From NCBI GenBank assembly GCA_964035575.1, contig OZ037864.1, positions 992,001-1,056,000 on the forward strand: 64,000 bases of DNA, given 5' to 3'. Origin of the DNA: Rhynchopus sp. YZ270_cl-10 (Eukaryota > Euglenozoa > Diplonemea > Diplonemida > Diplonemidae). The position numbers and the translations under genes were made by a program. Shown here piece after piece: positions 21,285 through 32,701 of the stretch (its first letter is position 1; every line of letters begins with the position of its first letter). Below the pieces are notes generated by a model. It did no database searches and was not told the origin of the DNA. It saw nothing but the letters and a program-made list of their open reading frames with translations.

Positions 21285-22648
21285 CTAGTTATACATAGCG
21301 CTCTAATTAGAGTATTAGGGTATAATTAGAGTCTGGGATTTTGGACCAAGTCAGTTAGAGTCCAGTTAGAGTATAATTAGAGTCGCTTTTCTTCAATTAG
21401 ACTATAATTAGAGTGCAGTTAGAGCATAATTAGACTCTAACTACACTCTAATTATAGTCTAATTAGAGTAAAACAACAGGCTTCTTGTAGGTGCAAACGC
21501 CGTAAGGAACCGGTCTCTATAAGGTTCCTCTGTAGGACCCAGGTGCCCAGATACCCACATAGCTGAAAATAAGACTTGGGGAACCGAGTTCTCAGCCGGA
21601 CTGGGACACAATATGTGAAGGCGCTGTGGTCCGCCTGAAAGCGGGTCGGGGACCCGGTCGCGGGGGGGTGGGGGCCTAGTCCTAGTCCTACTGTACCTAG
21701 TACCCAGTACCGGGACTCGGGACCCGGCTTATTCTCAGCTATGGGTACCCAGGTACTCAGACCCGCGCAGTGGCACATGCCCTCAAGTGTGAGTGCCCCA
21801 TACATTAGGGAATGCGATGCAAAAACTCTATGTGCACCTCCGGTGCAACGCCGCAGACAGGCCAAGCAGCGTTGGACTCAGAGGAATGCCTGCTGTGCAG
21901 GTATCAAACATGAGAAACTCCCAGCAACAAGGGGCGCCTTTTGGCGGGCATTATTGAAGGTGTTTGGGGTGCAAAATTTTCTACAAATGTTGATGCGCGG
22001 GTACAGAAGTGGTGTCTTGTTCTTTCATCTGTAGGAATGTAAATATCAATCGAATTTAACTACCACTAAGGGGTCGAAGGGGTAATCCCAGTATCAAAGG
22101 CTGTGTTGACGGGAAATCTTTTGCGAGCATACGTTCATTTCAGCCGAAGAAATACTACTTATGAACCCAGGAGAGATCCAAGCCTCGCGTTGAACAACTA
22201 CCCGCGATCGACAATACCAAAGAGAATTCATAACAAAACAACACTGCCCCATACACACTAAATAGCCATGCTTCAAGTGCATGCCCCTGGGCCAAAATTC
22301 CTGTGCTAAAAAGGCAACAAGACCATCCACAAGGAGTGTGAATTGTGCACTGGTTTTCTGGGGGAACAAACAATATTTTCTTGTGTCTGGTTCTCTGCAA
22401 GCAGAGAACAGACTATCTGGATTACAAAGTCGAATTTCTTGCACTAGCTATGACCCCTGGGTTGATGGCTATAGGATTGATTGATGTGCCCCTCTTTATT
22501 GACCCTCTTATAGGACTCTAATTAGACTCTAATTAGAGTCCAGTTAGAGTATTAGAGTTCAGTTAGAGTTTTAAAGACTCTAATTATACTCGAACTGCCG
22601 ACTCTAATTATCTAGTTAGAGTCTAATTGGAGCGCTATGTATATCTAG
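21285..22648. mobile_element. 1.36-kb TIR element with TTAGAGT subterminal arrays
   Basis: The ends are inverted repeats: CTAG-T/A-TATACATAGCGCT, continuing CTAATTAGA, at 21285 and its complement ending at 22648. Subterminal arrays of TTAGAGT/ACTCTAAT units lie at 21300-21470 and 22495-22630. The core (about 21735-22490) is homologous, inverted, to about 11475-12325 of the 3-kb element, although the two elements have unrelated ends and subterminal repeats. There is no convincing coding region. Likely a non-autonomous DNA element. Confidence 0.8.
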
Positions 22649-23550
22649 TGACAAAAAAGTGTTCTGCACTTTCAGCTTTTCAATTTTTTTTGACGAGAAA
22701 ATAAGAACTCTCATCGTTTTTGTTGTCGGTATCTCTCTGATGGTGATTTTTTTTTTTTTTTTGAAAGTTTGTTGAAGTAGTGGAGTCGCTGTGAAAAAAA
22801 AAATATCAACTTTTCTTCTCAAATTCATTTTAGCCTTCGGGCGACTATTGTTGCAGTAAGTACAAAACCCATCCTCGGACTGGGTGATTTGTCGATACTA
22901 CAAAAAAATGGCTGTCCTGTTTGTTGTTGATCCTATGTCATCCTCAGCTTCACATCCCACACCCCCTTGCGTTGCGTTAGTTTTTCTTCTCAAAAAAACT
23001 TTGTGCAGGAGTACATGCGATACATTCGTCTTTTCTGTTTTTTTTTTTTTTTCACCCCCCTTCTGCAGTCTTTGAGGTGATTTTGTTTAAAAAGACGGGA
23101 TAGGGGGTTTTTAGACTGGTGTGCAAGCGGACGCCTTTCCTTGCCCGCAAAGGAGCTGGTTGCCACTGGATGATTTTCTGAACACAAAGTCGTGCAATTG
23201 CCATTTGTCATGGTAGAAATATATCGAAATAGCAAAGGAAAAACAAAACAAAGCAAAAGGCAATTTTTTTGTCACACAAGTCCAAAAAAGGCTTTCGGCC
23301 GACAGTACAGATCTTTATACCAGGTCTAAAGTGATTGTCGGTACAACAAAACATAAAAAACCCACTCACCCGTGCATTTATTAAAAAGAAGAGCGGTTGT
23401 GAACCGCCTCCGTTCTCTTACGGTACGGAACACCCACGTCCCGCGCTTTGCATGAGCTCGACTGAGATTCGTTTTAGCACGTTTCAACTACTCTTTATTA
23501 CTCAAATACCCCATATCCCCGCGATTTTTTTAACTTTGTTACCAATCGGC
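22649..23550. other. Spacer between two TIR elements
   Basis: Mostly low complexity. A dispersed fragment at 22832-22905 (CTTCGGGCGACTATTGT...TTGTCGATACTACAAAAAA) matches 7186-7250. Another at 23290-23350 ends GATTGTCGGTACAACAAA. No gene is supported. Confidence 0.45.
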
Positions 23551-23558
23551 GTTTTTAT

Positions 23559-24296
23559 CAGTGTTTCCCACGGTGAGATTTTGGGGTGAGAAATCTCACA
23601 AAAAAAAAAAAAAAAAAAAAGTGAGGTGAGAAATCTCACCTGCGGGGAAAAAAAAAAAAAAAAAAAATCATGGTTGAACCACGGGAGTACCATGGAACTG
23701 GGTTGCTGACCGCACCATCCAGGCTGTACCTCAATTTTTTTTTGCCTGCGGCGCCATTTTCCCTTTTTTGCTCCGCAAAAAAGGGTTGGGTGTGTGACTA
23801 TGTGCTGTAAAAAGATAGATTTTTACACTGTACCCTAATTTTTTTTCGCCTGCGGCGCCATTTGTTTGATTTTTTTTTGCTCCGCAAAAATCCCTATGTT
23901 CCCAATGTCCCTGGTCAGCAGTGCTGAAAAAATTTTGGGCACAAAAACAAGCTGACCCCCCAATCTTCCAACGACAGTGACATTTATGTCAACAATTTTT
24001 AGAAATGTCGCGTACCGTGGCTTCGCTTGGGTGCCATGCCTGCCATGACTGCCGTTTATTTTTAATTTTGTAAATGTACTGAGTTTACTGATAATTCGTA
24101 TACCACGTGTGCCTGGTGCAAATATCAATGAAGTGCCGAACTCCGAGAAATTCTCACATTCCGCCGGAGGCCCCCAACTTGAGCTAAGGTGGGGGCCGCG
24201 CGAAGCGCGCCCGGGCTCGCCACACCTATGCAAAAACCCGCAAAACCGCAAAATCTCACCTATTTTCAGAGTTAGGTGAGATGCTGGGAAACACTG
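23559..24296. mobile_element. Non-autonomous hAT-type element
   Basis: The ends are inverted repeats CAGTGTTTCCCA...TGGGAAACACTG, a sequence typical of hAT transposons. They are flanked by a perfect 8-bp duplication GTTTTTAT (23551-23558 and 24297-24304), the hAT hallmark. Inside are repeated GGTGAGA/TCTCACC units near both ends and a direct repeat TGCGGCGCCATTT...TTTTGCTCCGCAAAAA (about 23735-23785 and 23845-23895). No transposase remains. The intact target duplication suggests a fairly recent insertion. Confidence 0.92.
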
Positions 24297-24304
24297 GTTT
24301 TTAT

Positions 24305-26693
24305 CAAAAAAAAAAAAAAAAAGTAAATAATAATCACAAAGTAGTCATGAGCATCTTGTCCTTTAGACAATACTTGAAAGATGTGTTGTTTTAAAAGCCT
24401 TTTTTTTTTTTGTCTGTGATGCTCAAAGTACCTCATATAATCAAGGGGTTTATCAGAAAGCCTGTCTTCGCACACAGCTCTTTTTTTATCAGTTATCATA
24501 CGTTTGGAGTTCTGATTGAAAATTACCACGAAAAAAAGGTGGACTTGCATAAAAGGCAGCAATATTTCGACAGTTTTCCAAAAAAAAAAATATCAAAAAA
24601 AAATATCAATTTATCCAAAAAAAAACAGCTTTTCAACGGCGAAAGACCATTACCCTGGGGTCTGTCTTATAGGCGACACAACTGAACGACGTTTTATTTA
24701 TTTGCACGGCTACCGATCGCTAGAGGTGGTGTGTTTCTTGCATTACCACGTTCTCAGTTTTCGTTTGTTTCGTTTTTTATTTTCTCCACAGAGCGGTCAG
24801 TGGTGTTTGCACCCATCAATCTTATTTTCTTGCGCCGAATTTTTCTCCCCCCAAACGTTTTTTTTTTTTTTTTTTTTTTTGAAGGTGACCAAACCGAGGT
24901 TTACCAACTTTTCTCCTTTTTTCTTTCACAAAAACCCCCCCTCATCCCCTAACCCCTTCAAAAGCATATTATTTAAAATTGCCCCCCACCCTTTCCTCGA
25001 CGGGCCAACATCAGCCCTGATCAAATCGCAAAAAAAAAAAAAAGAAGTCATATCAAAAAAAGGTCAAAATCAGACCAAAAAAACCCCCGCCCCCTCACCT
25101 GCCCCCTTTTTTCTTTTGGAGAACCAGTGCCTGAGTCCGCCGGTTGTCCCAGTGAGGCGTTTTGCACTTTCAACTTCTATTTCGTTTCTTTTCTTCTAGG
25201 TACACTGTCACGAGAGGGCTTTGTATTGCACGTCAAACATTTTTTTTTTTTTTTTTTGTTCTCTCTCAAAATGATTGGGTGTATCTGTACATGGTGGACT
25301 CGTAATGACATTATGTGAGTGATGAGGGCATCACTTTTGAGCATTTATGGGGGTCCAAAACGCGGGGTTCCCTCTTTTTTGTGGTTTTTTACCAAAGAGA
25401 AGTCGGTTTTTGATTACAACCATTTTTGACCCTACAATTTTTTTACCTGGGTACCTGTACCCAGGGGGGTGCCCCGTATGACGTCGTCGTCCTTGTAATT
25501 GCGACGTCATGACGCCCATAATGTCTTTGAGTCTACCGTGCATAGAACGTCCTTATTAAATGTACCATTCGGCAGGGTTTACGCTAGGGCTTTTTGGGAA
25601 TCGCAAATAAAAATGTTGGGTACCTCCACTGTTCCAGAACTCTCAACCCCAACCGAAAAAAAATCGACACGTTGTGACCCCACCTTTGAATGGGTAACTT
25701 TTGAGGGCAAAAATCCTAGCGGAAGCCCTGTTCGACAAAAAATTTAAAAAGACAAAGCAAAAATCTTATCATGGAGCTTGCGGGCTTTTCTTTTTGCAGT
25801 CTTTTCCCCTTTTTAGATGGCTAAGCGCAAAAGGCTTGACAATCATCTCACCAAACCCCCTTTTTTTTGTTATTCAAATCCCCACAGTGATTGCAGAGGT
25901 TTCACTATCAACTTCACTTGGTGACCAAGTATGCGAAACTCAGGTTTAATGTACTCCATATTATGTTATTTTTGTTCAAAGCAAATCTATAGTCAGAAAA
26001 TAATCCTGCCATTGATCACAATCACAATCAGGGTGGGGGGGTAATTTTTTTTATACCTACAAGCGTAGCTTAAAGGAGAAATTGTTCCTCAGATACGGTC
26101 GCCAATCACCCTTCCAACAGGGTAATTGTGCAATCAACGAAAAAAAAAACCTTTTTCCTTTTACTTACCTATCAGAGTTACTATTTTTTTTTTTTTTTGG
26201 TTTTTGGTTTTTGGTTTTTGGCGCACCTAAAGAAAAACACAATGGTAAATCGCATTAGCTCTCACGAGTAACCAACGTAGTGTCAGGTCATTTTTTCTTT
26301 TTTTTTTTCCATTCGAACACAACTCCGAAGTCCTATTTATAAAGCAAACCATACCCCTTAAGAATTCGACCCCCTTTTAAAATAAGATAAGCCAAGGCAT
26401 GCGGCTTAGGTTCATCTTATAATTTTTTTTTTCTCATTTACTTCCCTCCCTTTTTTCTGACCAATGCATGGACAGAACCCTGGATAGGATTTATACGGGT
26501 GGTGGAGGGGGTGACAGTCGACAACAACAACAAAAAAAAACAGCACAAAAAAAAGGGCAAAACGACAACATACGAAGCTAAAGAATAACAGTAAAAAAAA
26601 TCGAGCTCTTTCCCTCCCTCTCTCTCTCTTTCTTTCTCCTCCTCCTCCTCCCCCCTTCCTTACACATATCACAGATTTTTTTAAATTTACACA
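24305..26693. other. Spacer before the 438-residue orphan gene
   Basis: T- and A-run-rich. A dispersed fragment GGTACACTGTCACGAGAGGG, followed by CTTTGTATT, lies at 25201-25230. A CTTAGGTTCATCTTATAA fragment lies at 26405-26422. No gene is supported. Confidence 0.45.
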
Positions 26694-28010
26694 ATGAAAT
26701 TCTCGATTTTTATTATCGACAAAGCAACAGACTTGGAGAAGGGTGTCGGTCATGCACTGAACTTTACTGTTTCGGAGTGGGATGCGTCTGGCTATACAAA
26801 GCCTGAAGAGCAGGTTCTTCTAGATCATGAGGTGCGTAGGTTTATCATGCAAATTGCACTTCCTTGCCGTGATGCATTGAGCAGTGTGCTTCTTGAGCAT
26901 ATCCCCTTGGCAAGCATTGTGGGTCGTGCTACACATTACAAATATGAAGACGCAACCATTTCGGTCGTATATGACTGTAATGGGACGCTCAAACAGAGTT
27001 TTCTCCCAGCGGAGGTTTTCCCCGCACTAACGTGTCCCGCAGGGTTGCTTCCAGTTCCCACCACATCCAGTCATTTTGGTGCGATTCCGTTGTTCCCTCC
27101 TTTGCAGGTTCTCTGCGCAGCGCGTCCGTTCTTTACTGGGTTTTGTTTGAAGCGGATTAAACCGCTTGGAGATTTTCTTCGTAAAGTGCGTGAAGGAGGT
27201 GGCAGTTCATGGCATTATAGTAGGTTTGCTTGGGAACCTGCCGCAAAGGGGTGGTGTGATACATACCTCTTCTATTCATCGCACATCAAGACAGGGCCCT
27301 TAATGTTGTATCCCATGAAGGAGGACAGTACCCTCAACAGCAAGGAAAAGGAGTTTGATTTGCACTACGTGAAATGTGTGTTGAACGATGAAGACAACGA
27401 TGTGTCGAGGGAGATTGACGGTGCGGTAGAAGGGGGTAGTGATGATGTGCGTGGGGGAGGGTGCTTGACGGTGCTTGATATGGGTGAAGGGTTGGTCGAG
27501 GAGATCTCTAAGGGGCTGCTCTTGAATGATGGTTGGGAGGGCTTTGCGGGGGTTTGTGAGGCGCATGGGTTTGCCAGACCGACTGCGAAGATGTTGTTGG
27601 ATGTTGGGTTAGAGAAGGCGTTGATTTTATTGTGTCATTTCTTTCCGATAGCGCCGAATGTGGGGTTCGCTTATTCGCATACGTTTTCTGCAGTGCCGGA
27701 GCCTGCGACGTTGTGTCTGGTGTCATCAGCAGCGTCAACCTTATTCACGGTCTCGATCAACTCAACTGAAGGAAAAGAAATGCTTCAATTCGTTCAATCT
27801 GCCTGGAAGGATACCCAAGATAACAGTACCGCGATGTCCCTCAAAGAGGTTCGCAACAATCTCGATTCAATCTCCGATGAAAACCTCGCACAGCTTGCCG
27901 CCTGCCGTTCCGTTAAAAATGAAGCCGACAGCGTTCTCGACTTCATGGAGAAAACCCTCAACCCAAACCTTGTCAAATACTGTGCAGAGCGTGGCATAAC
28001 AGTGGGTTAA
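26694..28010 (+). CDS. Hypothetical protein, 438 residues
   Basis: Single open frame from an ATG (context ACACAATG) to TAA. I do not recognise a family. The protein is mixed alpha/beta with no signal peptide and no convincing membrane segment. Visible features are a Trp/Tyr-rich patch (HYSRFAWEPAAKGWCDTYLF, about residues 179-198), an acidic Gly-rich loop near 235-260, and a helical C-terminal 80 residues with a charged segment (NNLDSISDENLAQLAACRSV). A pyrimidine-rich leader and CT-rich tract precede the start. It could be cytosolic. Coding status rests on length, frame integrity and a plausible composition. Confidence 0.8.
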   Translation: MKFSIFIIDKATDLEKGVGHALNFTVSEWDASGYTKPEEQVLLDHEVRRFIMQIALPCRDALSSVLLEHIPLASIVGRATHYKYEDATISVVYDCNGTLKQSFLPAEVFPALTCPAGLLPVPTTSSHFGAIPLFPPLQVLCAARPFFTGFCLKRIKPLGDFLRKVREGGGSSWHYSRFAWEPAAKGWCDTYLFYSSHIKTGPLMLYPMKEDSTLNSKEKEFDLHYVKCVLNDEDNDVSREIDGAVEGGSDDVRGGGCLTVLDMGEGLVEEISKGLLLNDGWEGFAGVCEAHGFARPTAKMLLDVGLEKALILLCHFFPIAPNVGFAYSHTFSAVPEPATLCLVSSAASTLFTVSINSTEGKEMLQFVQSAWKDTQDNSTAMSLKEVRNNLDSISDENLAQLAACRSVKNEADSVLDFMEKTLNPNLVKYCAERGITVG

Positions 28011-28951
28011 AAACAAAAAAAAAACGTTTGATCATATCCACTAAAGCGCCTTCCTTTTTTGTAGCCTCACAAAACTGAATGTGAGGGAGGCTTTTTCCTT
28101 TTGTTGCCTTGCATATTTTATAATTTGTTCTTGATGGAGTAATTATTTTGCCCATTTTATTTTGTTACAAAAAATCGCCATTTTATTTTGTGCTAATTTT
28201 CAATCCCCCCCAAAAAAAGCGTGTTCCCGCACGGTAAAAAACGATATGGGTTTGTCTCGTACACATAGCCATATTTTTTCTTTCTCTTTCCTCTTTTAAT
28301 TTACCCCCCTCTTTTTTTTGCGCAACACTCCGGGGGTTTCGATAACCCACGGAGTGTCAGTGCCTGCGTTCTAGAGGCGTTTGCACTATCACTTTGATTC
28401 ACTTTTGATTTGTCCACCTACACTTAAAAAGAGCTTACCCTCCCCCTCCGTCACTTTCCCCGCTCCTCACATTCTTCGATGCAGTCAACTCTTTGCCTTC
28501 CCTGGCATGGTGTCCCTTTAAGTACTGCTACATAGATCACCGTGTATGGTCTACCCCATTTGACACCTGGCCTGCGGCTCTATGCCTTTTGACACCTGTT
28601 GTTTGCCACCGCCACTACTCCAAGGGCTTTGCCCGTCATATCGACATCAGTGTCCGAGTGTGAGGTCTGTCCTCTGCGTTCAATCGCGTGCTTGCGGTTG
28701 CTGTGCCTGCTGTAACATTAGGGGGTAGTCTGAGACGTAGGTGTTTCCTGTGGGTGTAGTGTCAGGTGTTGGGTGAAATAATGTTTCTCTTTTGCGTCTT
28801 TTCTTGTGTGCAAGTGGCGAGAGATCTGGTGATGGTTCGTAAGAGGCTGGCCGTTGTGTAATAGTGTGCGTCTTATTGTTATTTTTTCTCAAGAAAATTC
28901 AAAAAAAAAATTGCAGGGAATTTTAAAAAAAAAAGTCCCAAAAAAGAAACA
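28011..28951. other. Spacer with a dispersed hairpin repeat
   Basis: Contains hairpin repeat C (copy 2) at 28321-28405 and pyrimidine-rich DNA. No gene is supported. Confidence 0.5.
28321..28405. repeat. Dispersed hairpin repeat C, copy 2
   Basis: GCAACACTCCGGGGGTTTCG, then ATAACCCACGGAGTG and the tail TCAGTGCCTGCGTTCTAGAG. Same structure as 18639-18716. The stem CACTCCG/CGGAGTG is conserved although the loop differs. Confidence 0.8.
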
Positions 28952-29422
28952 ATGAGCAATGACACCTCAGGAAACGACAACTCGACCGATTGGTCTAACT
29001 CTGGTATTGACACAAATTCAACGCCTCTGTGGTATGTTCACCTTCAACCCCCCTAATATTTCATACATCCTTTTCTAAAACGAAAAGAAGGCAAGAGGGC
29101 AAAGAGGAAAATGCGTGAGGCCAATAGTACCAACTTTTCTTGTCCCCCTTCACACACCCAATGCAGGGGCGATGAGATGTCGGGGGATGACGATGATTTC
29201 AACCCTTGGATGATAGGAGGGATCCTGGCTGGTGTGGTCGTATTGATTTGTCTACTATTCGCAATGCACAAGTCGCGTGCCGGTTCACGGTCTAAACCGA
29301 AGTTCAAGTCGTTCGAAATGGAGGACAACAGGAATGACGCGTTTATCTCAAAGGGACGCCCGCCTGCACCCGCAACCGCCCCCGCAAAGACAGCTACAAG
29401 CTCTCTTGGCTACGTGTTGTGA
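28952..29422 (+). CDS. Small single-pass membrane protein
   Basis: Exons are 28952-29031 and 29167-29422 (phase 2; intron GTATGT...TGCAG), giving 111 residues. The N-terminal 40 residues are rich in Asn, Ser, Thr and Asp with several NxS/T sites (for example NDT, NST). One hydrophobic segment (about residues 42-61: MIGGILAGVVVLICLLFAM) is followed by a basic stretch (HKSRAGSRSKPKFK) and a Pro/Ala-rich tail ending SSLGYVL. The positive-inside rule suggests an outside or lumenal N-terminus, although there is no separate signal peptide. Function unknown; the fit of the splice sites and the domain order makes a real gene likely. Confidence 0.7.
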
Positions 29423-29736
29423 GATGTGCTTTGTCACATCGTTTCTCATCTCGCAACGCCCTGCGTTGTGTGGCTCTTTTAAAAGGGTGAACCACGGTCA
29501 CCAGGTAGGGAGAGAACGGTGCATTGTCTCAATGCATTTCAGACATTTTTGTTATGTGAACGGCAGTGTGGGCTCATTTTTGCGGGTTTGTGTATTAACG
29601 TTAAAGGAAAACCATGTGGCATAGCGACACCTTGGGATGTGGTAGCTGTGGTGCATGATAAATAGCTTCTGATTTGGGGAAGAACGTACATAATACACAA
29701 AAAACAAAAACATTCAACGTTTCACTTTGCATTTTA

Positions 29737-29815
29737 TTTTATTTTGTGCTTTCATCCGAATGGCTGGCATCGTAGGTGGGTCAGGCGGAGGTGCATCGAT
29801 AGCTATTCCTTTTTT
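29737..29815. repeat. Dispersed repeat E, copy 1
   Basis: GTGCTTTCATCCGAATGGCT, then GGCATCGTAGG and GGAGGTGCATCGATAGCTAT. It matches 46454-46520 with a few differences. No ends or coding features. Confidence 0.75.
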
Positions 29816-30765
29816 TCTTTTTCAAAAATAGAATTTGGGGGGGGGGGGTGTGAATGTTCTCTGGATGGCAGTATGCAGATGGGGGCTACCCCAGGCATAG
29901 TGCAACATACAGCGGCTATTTTTCACTGGAGGTGGAGGGCAAACCCGCATTCCAACTATTTTATTGTGTAGATGCTTCAATGCTTCAACAACCGAACAAC
30001 AAAGAGATACAAACTTTTTGTTTTTTTTTACGCAGATTGCGTGAGATATCCTAGCCTTGCCAGGGTACTGCATTGCCAATCACATACAAAGGACTACAAT
30101 GTTCCGTACCAAAAAAAGGGGAATATAAATGAGGTACAAAAAGCAAAACCAACGGGGGACAACAGTATTGAAGTGTACCATTTGGTGAGCAACGGTATTT
30201 CAATGATACCAGGTGAGTGGCGACACCTCCCCCCTTTTTTTTGTCAGTTCTGTGTGCACCTCATTTGGGAAGGCAACTTCCTCTTTTTAGCCCTGCCGAC
30301 TCCATTTTCTTGGAACTGTTCCAGGAACGCACATGATCCGTTCCCTAAAGGAATGTTGGCAAAGTTTTCAGCAACCAACACTCAGCCACCCCTCGGATGT
30401 AGTCAAGCACACCCCTTTTTTCGTGCTTTGGCATGTGTGCACAGAACCTCTCTTTGTAACGACAGTGTATAAAAGTGTACACGAGAGGCATATTCATCTT
30501 ACAACTTTTCTGATTTCTGACTCAATGATAGTGCTGTATGATACAATAGACAATAGACATTCCTCCCCAAGGGGGGCCCAAGAGGGGCCCAAGTGGGAGC
30601 GATTTTGTTCGTTCCTCCCCCATTTAAGATAGTGTAGTGTGGCGAGGCACATTTTATCTCAAAATTTTAGTTTTTTTTTCCCCCAACCGGGGACCCTACC
30701 TCAGGCCTATTTACCCTGTCTTCGCATTGATCCCCGTTCATCTGGCTGATGAGCGAGTAGCACAT

Positions 30766-30881
30766 ATCAGATGTAAACCATGAAATGGAGGTAGGACTGC
30801 ATGGTTGGGGTGTCCACCCCGGTACAGTCGGTCATATACCAAGGTACACTGTCACGAGAGGGCTTTGTATTTCAAGCCAAC
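30766..30881. repeat. Dispersed repeat B, copy 1
   Basis: About 115 bp beginning ATCAGATGTAA, containing GTAGGACTGCATGGTTGGGG, then CCGGTACAG, and ending GGTACACTGTCACGAGAGGG plus CTTTGTATTTCAA. Near-identical to 43255-43369 and related to 36235-36340. The 3' half also occurs alone (for example 25201 and 53750). Confidence 0.85.
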
Positions 30882-31672
30882 TTTTTTCCCCCCCGAGGCG
30901 AGCAAGCGAGGCTTAAGATCGTCCATCGTCCAAAAATTTGATGAAAAGTGTGTCGAGATTGCACAACTGTGGCAACACAACCCGAGGCAGCTACACTCCA
31001 ATCCAATAATTTATCAAAAAAATCTTCTTCTTTTTTTTAGATGTTATGTGGCAGGAGAGGCACATTCATTTACCAATTTTTGCATCATAACAATAGATTT
31101 AAAGGGTGAGAAGCCGCCCCCCCGCCCCACACTGTATTCTTCTCTTCATTCTTTCCCTCTATATTCCCCTCCTTTCCCTTTGTGTGATATGGACAAAAAA
31201 AACGTCTTTCTGTAGAAGCACAGTCTGTTGCCTCGCTTCATTCGTTTGTCAGGTACCAAAGAGAGGGCTTTCATCTTAGCAATACTTTTCTCATTTGGAT
31301 GCATTCATTTAGCTCGCCTCAAATTCATTTTTTAGTAGCGTCCCGGTGGTCTTGTAGGATTGATGGCGAAGGAAAATATTCCTGCGGGGTGTTTTTGTGC
31401 AGACATCGAAAGGGGCATTCGTCGGTCAACCTTTTTTTCTCTAATATTGGTGTGGTATCGCAAATGTCATATGTGACTAGATCGAGCAGGGGATTACTCC
31501 CATGAGAGATCAGTGCTGAAAGAGCCTTAATGACGGTTGATATATTCCGGCTTCGTGCATCACACCTCGAAGTGACCATCGCCCCCTCTCCCCTCTCCCC
31601 ACCCGCAACACCACCGATACACATTACATATATTCGCCCACAGACACAGGAAGGGGACGGGGCCGACAAACA

Positions 31673-32701
31673 ATGTCGAACGAGGCTTACAAGCCGGGGG
31701 ATTGGTACTGCGAGCAGTGCAACAACCACAACTTCGCACGCAGGGCGTCTTGCCATAGATGTGGGTATGTTTTTTTTCCTTACACATTGTTATTAGAAAC
31801 TCGAATAATAGCCAACGTTTAATTGCCTGATACCGACTATTTTCTCCCTCCCTTTTAAATCGCTTGCGCCAAATTCAGATCTCACACTGTTTTTGGCTGC
31901 GTTCAACGAAAGTCGGGTTTCTCGCCGACAGGATCCCATGGTGGCGTATCATCTCTTTTGTGTTTGTTTATCTGGCTCTATTTCTCACCCCCTTTTTTTT
32001 ACAACAGCAACCCAAAAACGACCGGGGCTAGTTTCGGTGCTAGTGGGTGGGGAGGGCCGCAGCACGGCCAGCCTGCCGGGGGCATGGGGGGCAAAGGGGG
32101 TAACAACGTTGCACGGGAGGCTGGGGACTGGGACTGCCCCCAGTGTTGTAACATGAACTTCGCACGGCGCAACGAGTGCCACAGGTATGTCTCCTTTACG
32201 ATGTGGTCACAAATATATTGTCAATTTTTCAATTTTTCAATGTCCCAACACTCTTCAAACTACAGGTGCAGAGCCCCGAGGCCGGCTAACACCTACCAAC
32301 AGGGGTACGACCAGGGGTACGGGGGCCATCGTGGTGGTGGGGCTGGCGGGTACGGTGGGGGTGACTACAGGGACCAGGGGTACCAACAACAGGGCCAGGG
32401 GTACGATGATGGCGGCTTCAAGAGGGACGGGCCACCGAGGGGACCTGATGACTGGGACTGCTGGATCTGTGGTAACATGAACTTCGCACGCCGCATGGCC
32501 TGTAAGAAGTGTGAGTACGACAAGGACAAGTGCCTCCCTAAGAAGGGCGCAAAGAACGCTCGCCCCGGTGACTGGCTGTGCATGGAGTGCCAGTCGGTGA
32601 ACTTCGCTGACAAGGAGAACTGCTTCGAGTGCCAGGCCGACAGGAAGATGTCCTCGAACGAGCGTGTTCTCGAGAGCCTCAAGAAGTACGCCGGACAGTA
32701 G
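31673..32701 (+). CDS. Four-finger RanBP2-type zinc-finger protein
   Basis: Exons are 31673-31764, 32008-32184 and 32266-32701 (both junctions phase 2), giving 234 residues. Four RanBP2-type fingers follow the pattern D-W-x-C-x2-C-x3-N-F-A-x5-C-x2-C. The first is in exon 1, the second in exon 2, and the third and fourth in exon 3. Fingers 1-3 share the NFARR motif of RNA-binding members such as ZRANB2 and the TLS/FUS family. A Gly/Tyr/Gln-rich low-complexity stretch (about residues 95-150, QGYDQGYGG and similar) lies between fingers 2 and 3. Introns fall at the same place, just before the last residue of fingers 1 and 2, so the fingers probably multiplied by exon duplication. Likely a single-stranded RNA-binding, possibly splicing-related protein. 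Intron 1 contains dispersed repeat D. Confidence 0.92.
31781..31911. repeat. Dispersed repeat D, copy 2 (in an intron)
   Basis: Matches 16507-16646 over nearly its whole length with small indels. It lies wholly inside intron 1 of the RanBP2-finger gene, so the family inserts within transcribed DNA. Confidence 0.85.

Larger units (their letters stand above)
29423..31672. other. Spacer rich in dispersed repeats
   Basis: Holds repeat E copy 1 (29737-29815), a TACACGAGAGGCATATTCAT fragment at 30476-30500, and repeat B copy 1 (30766-30881). A G-run occurs at 29837-29849. No gene is supported. Confidence 0.5.
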
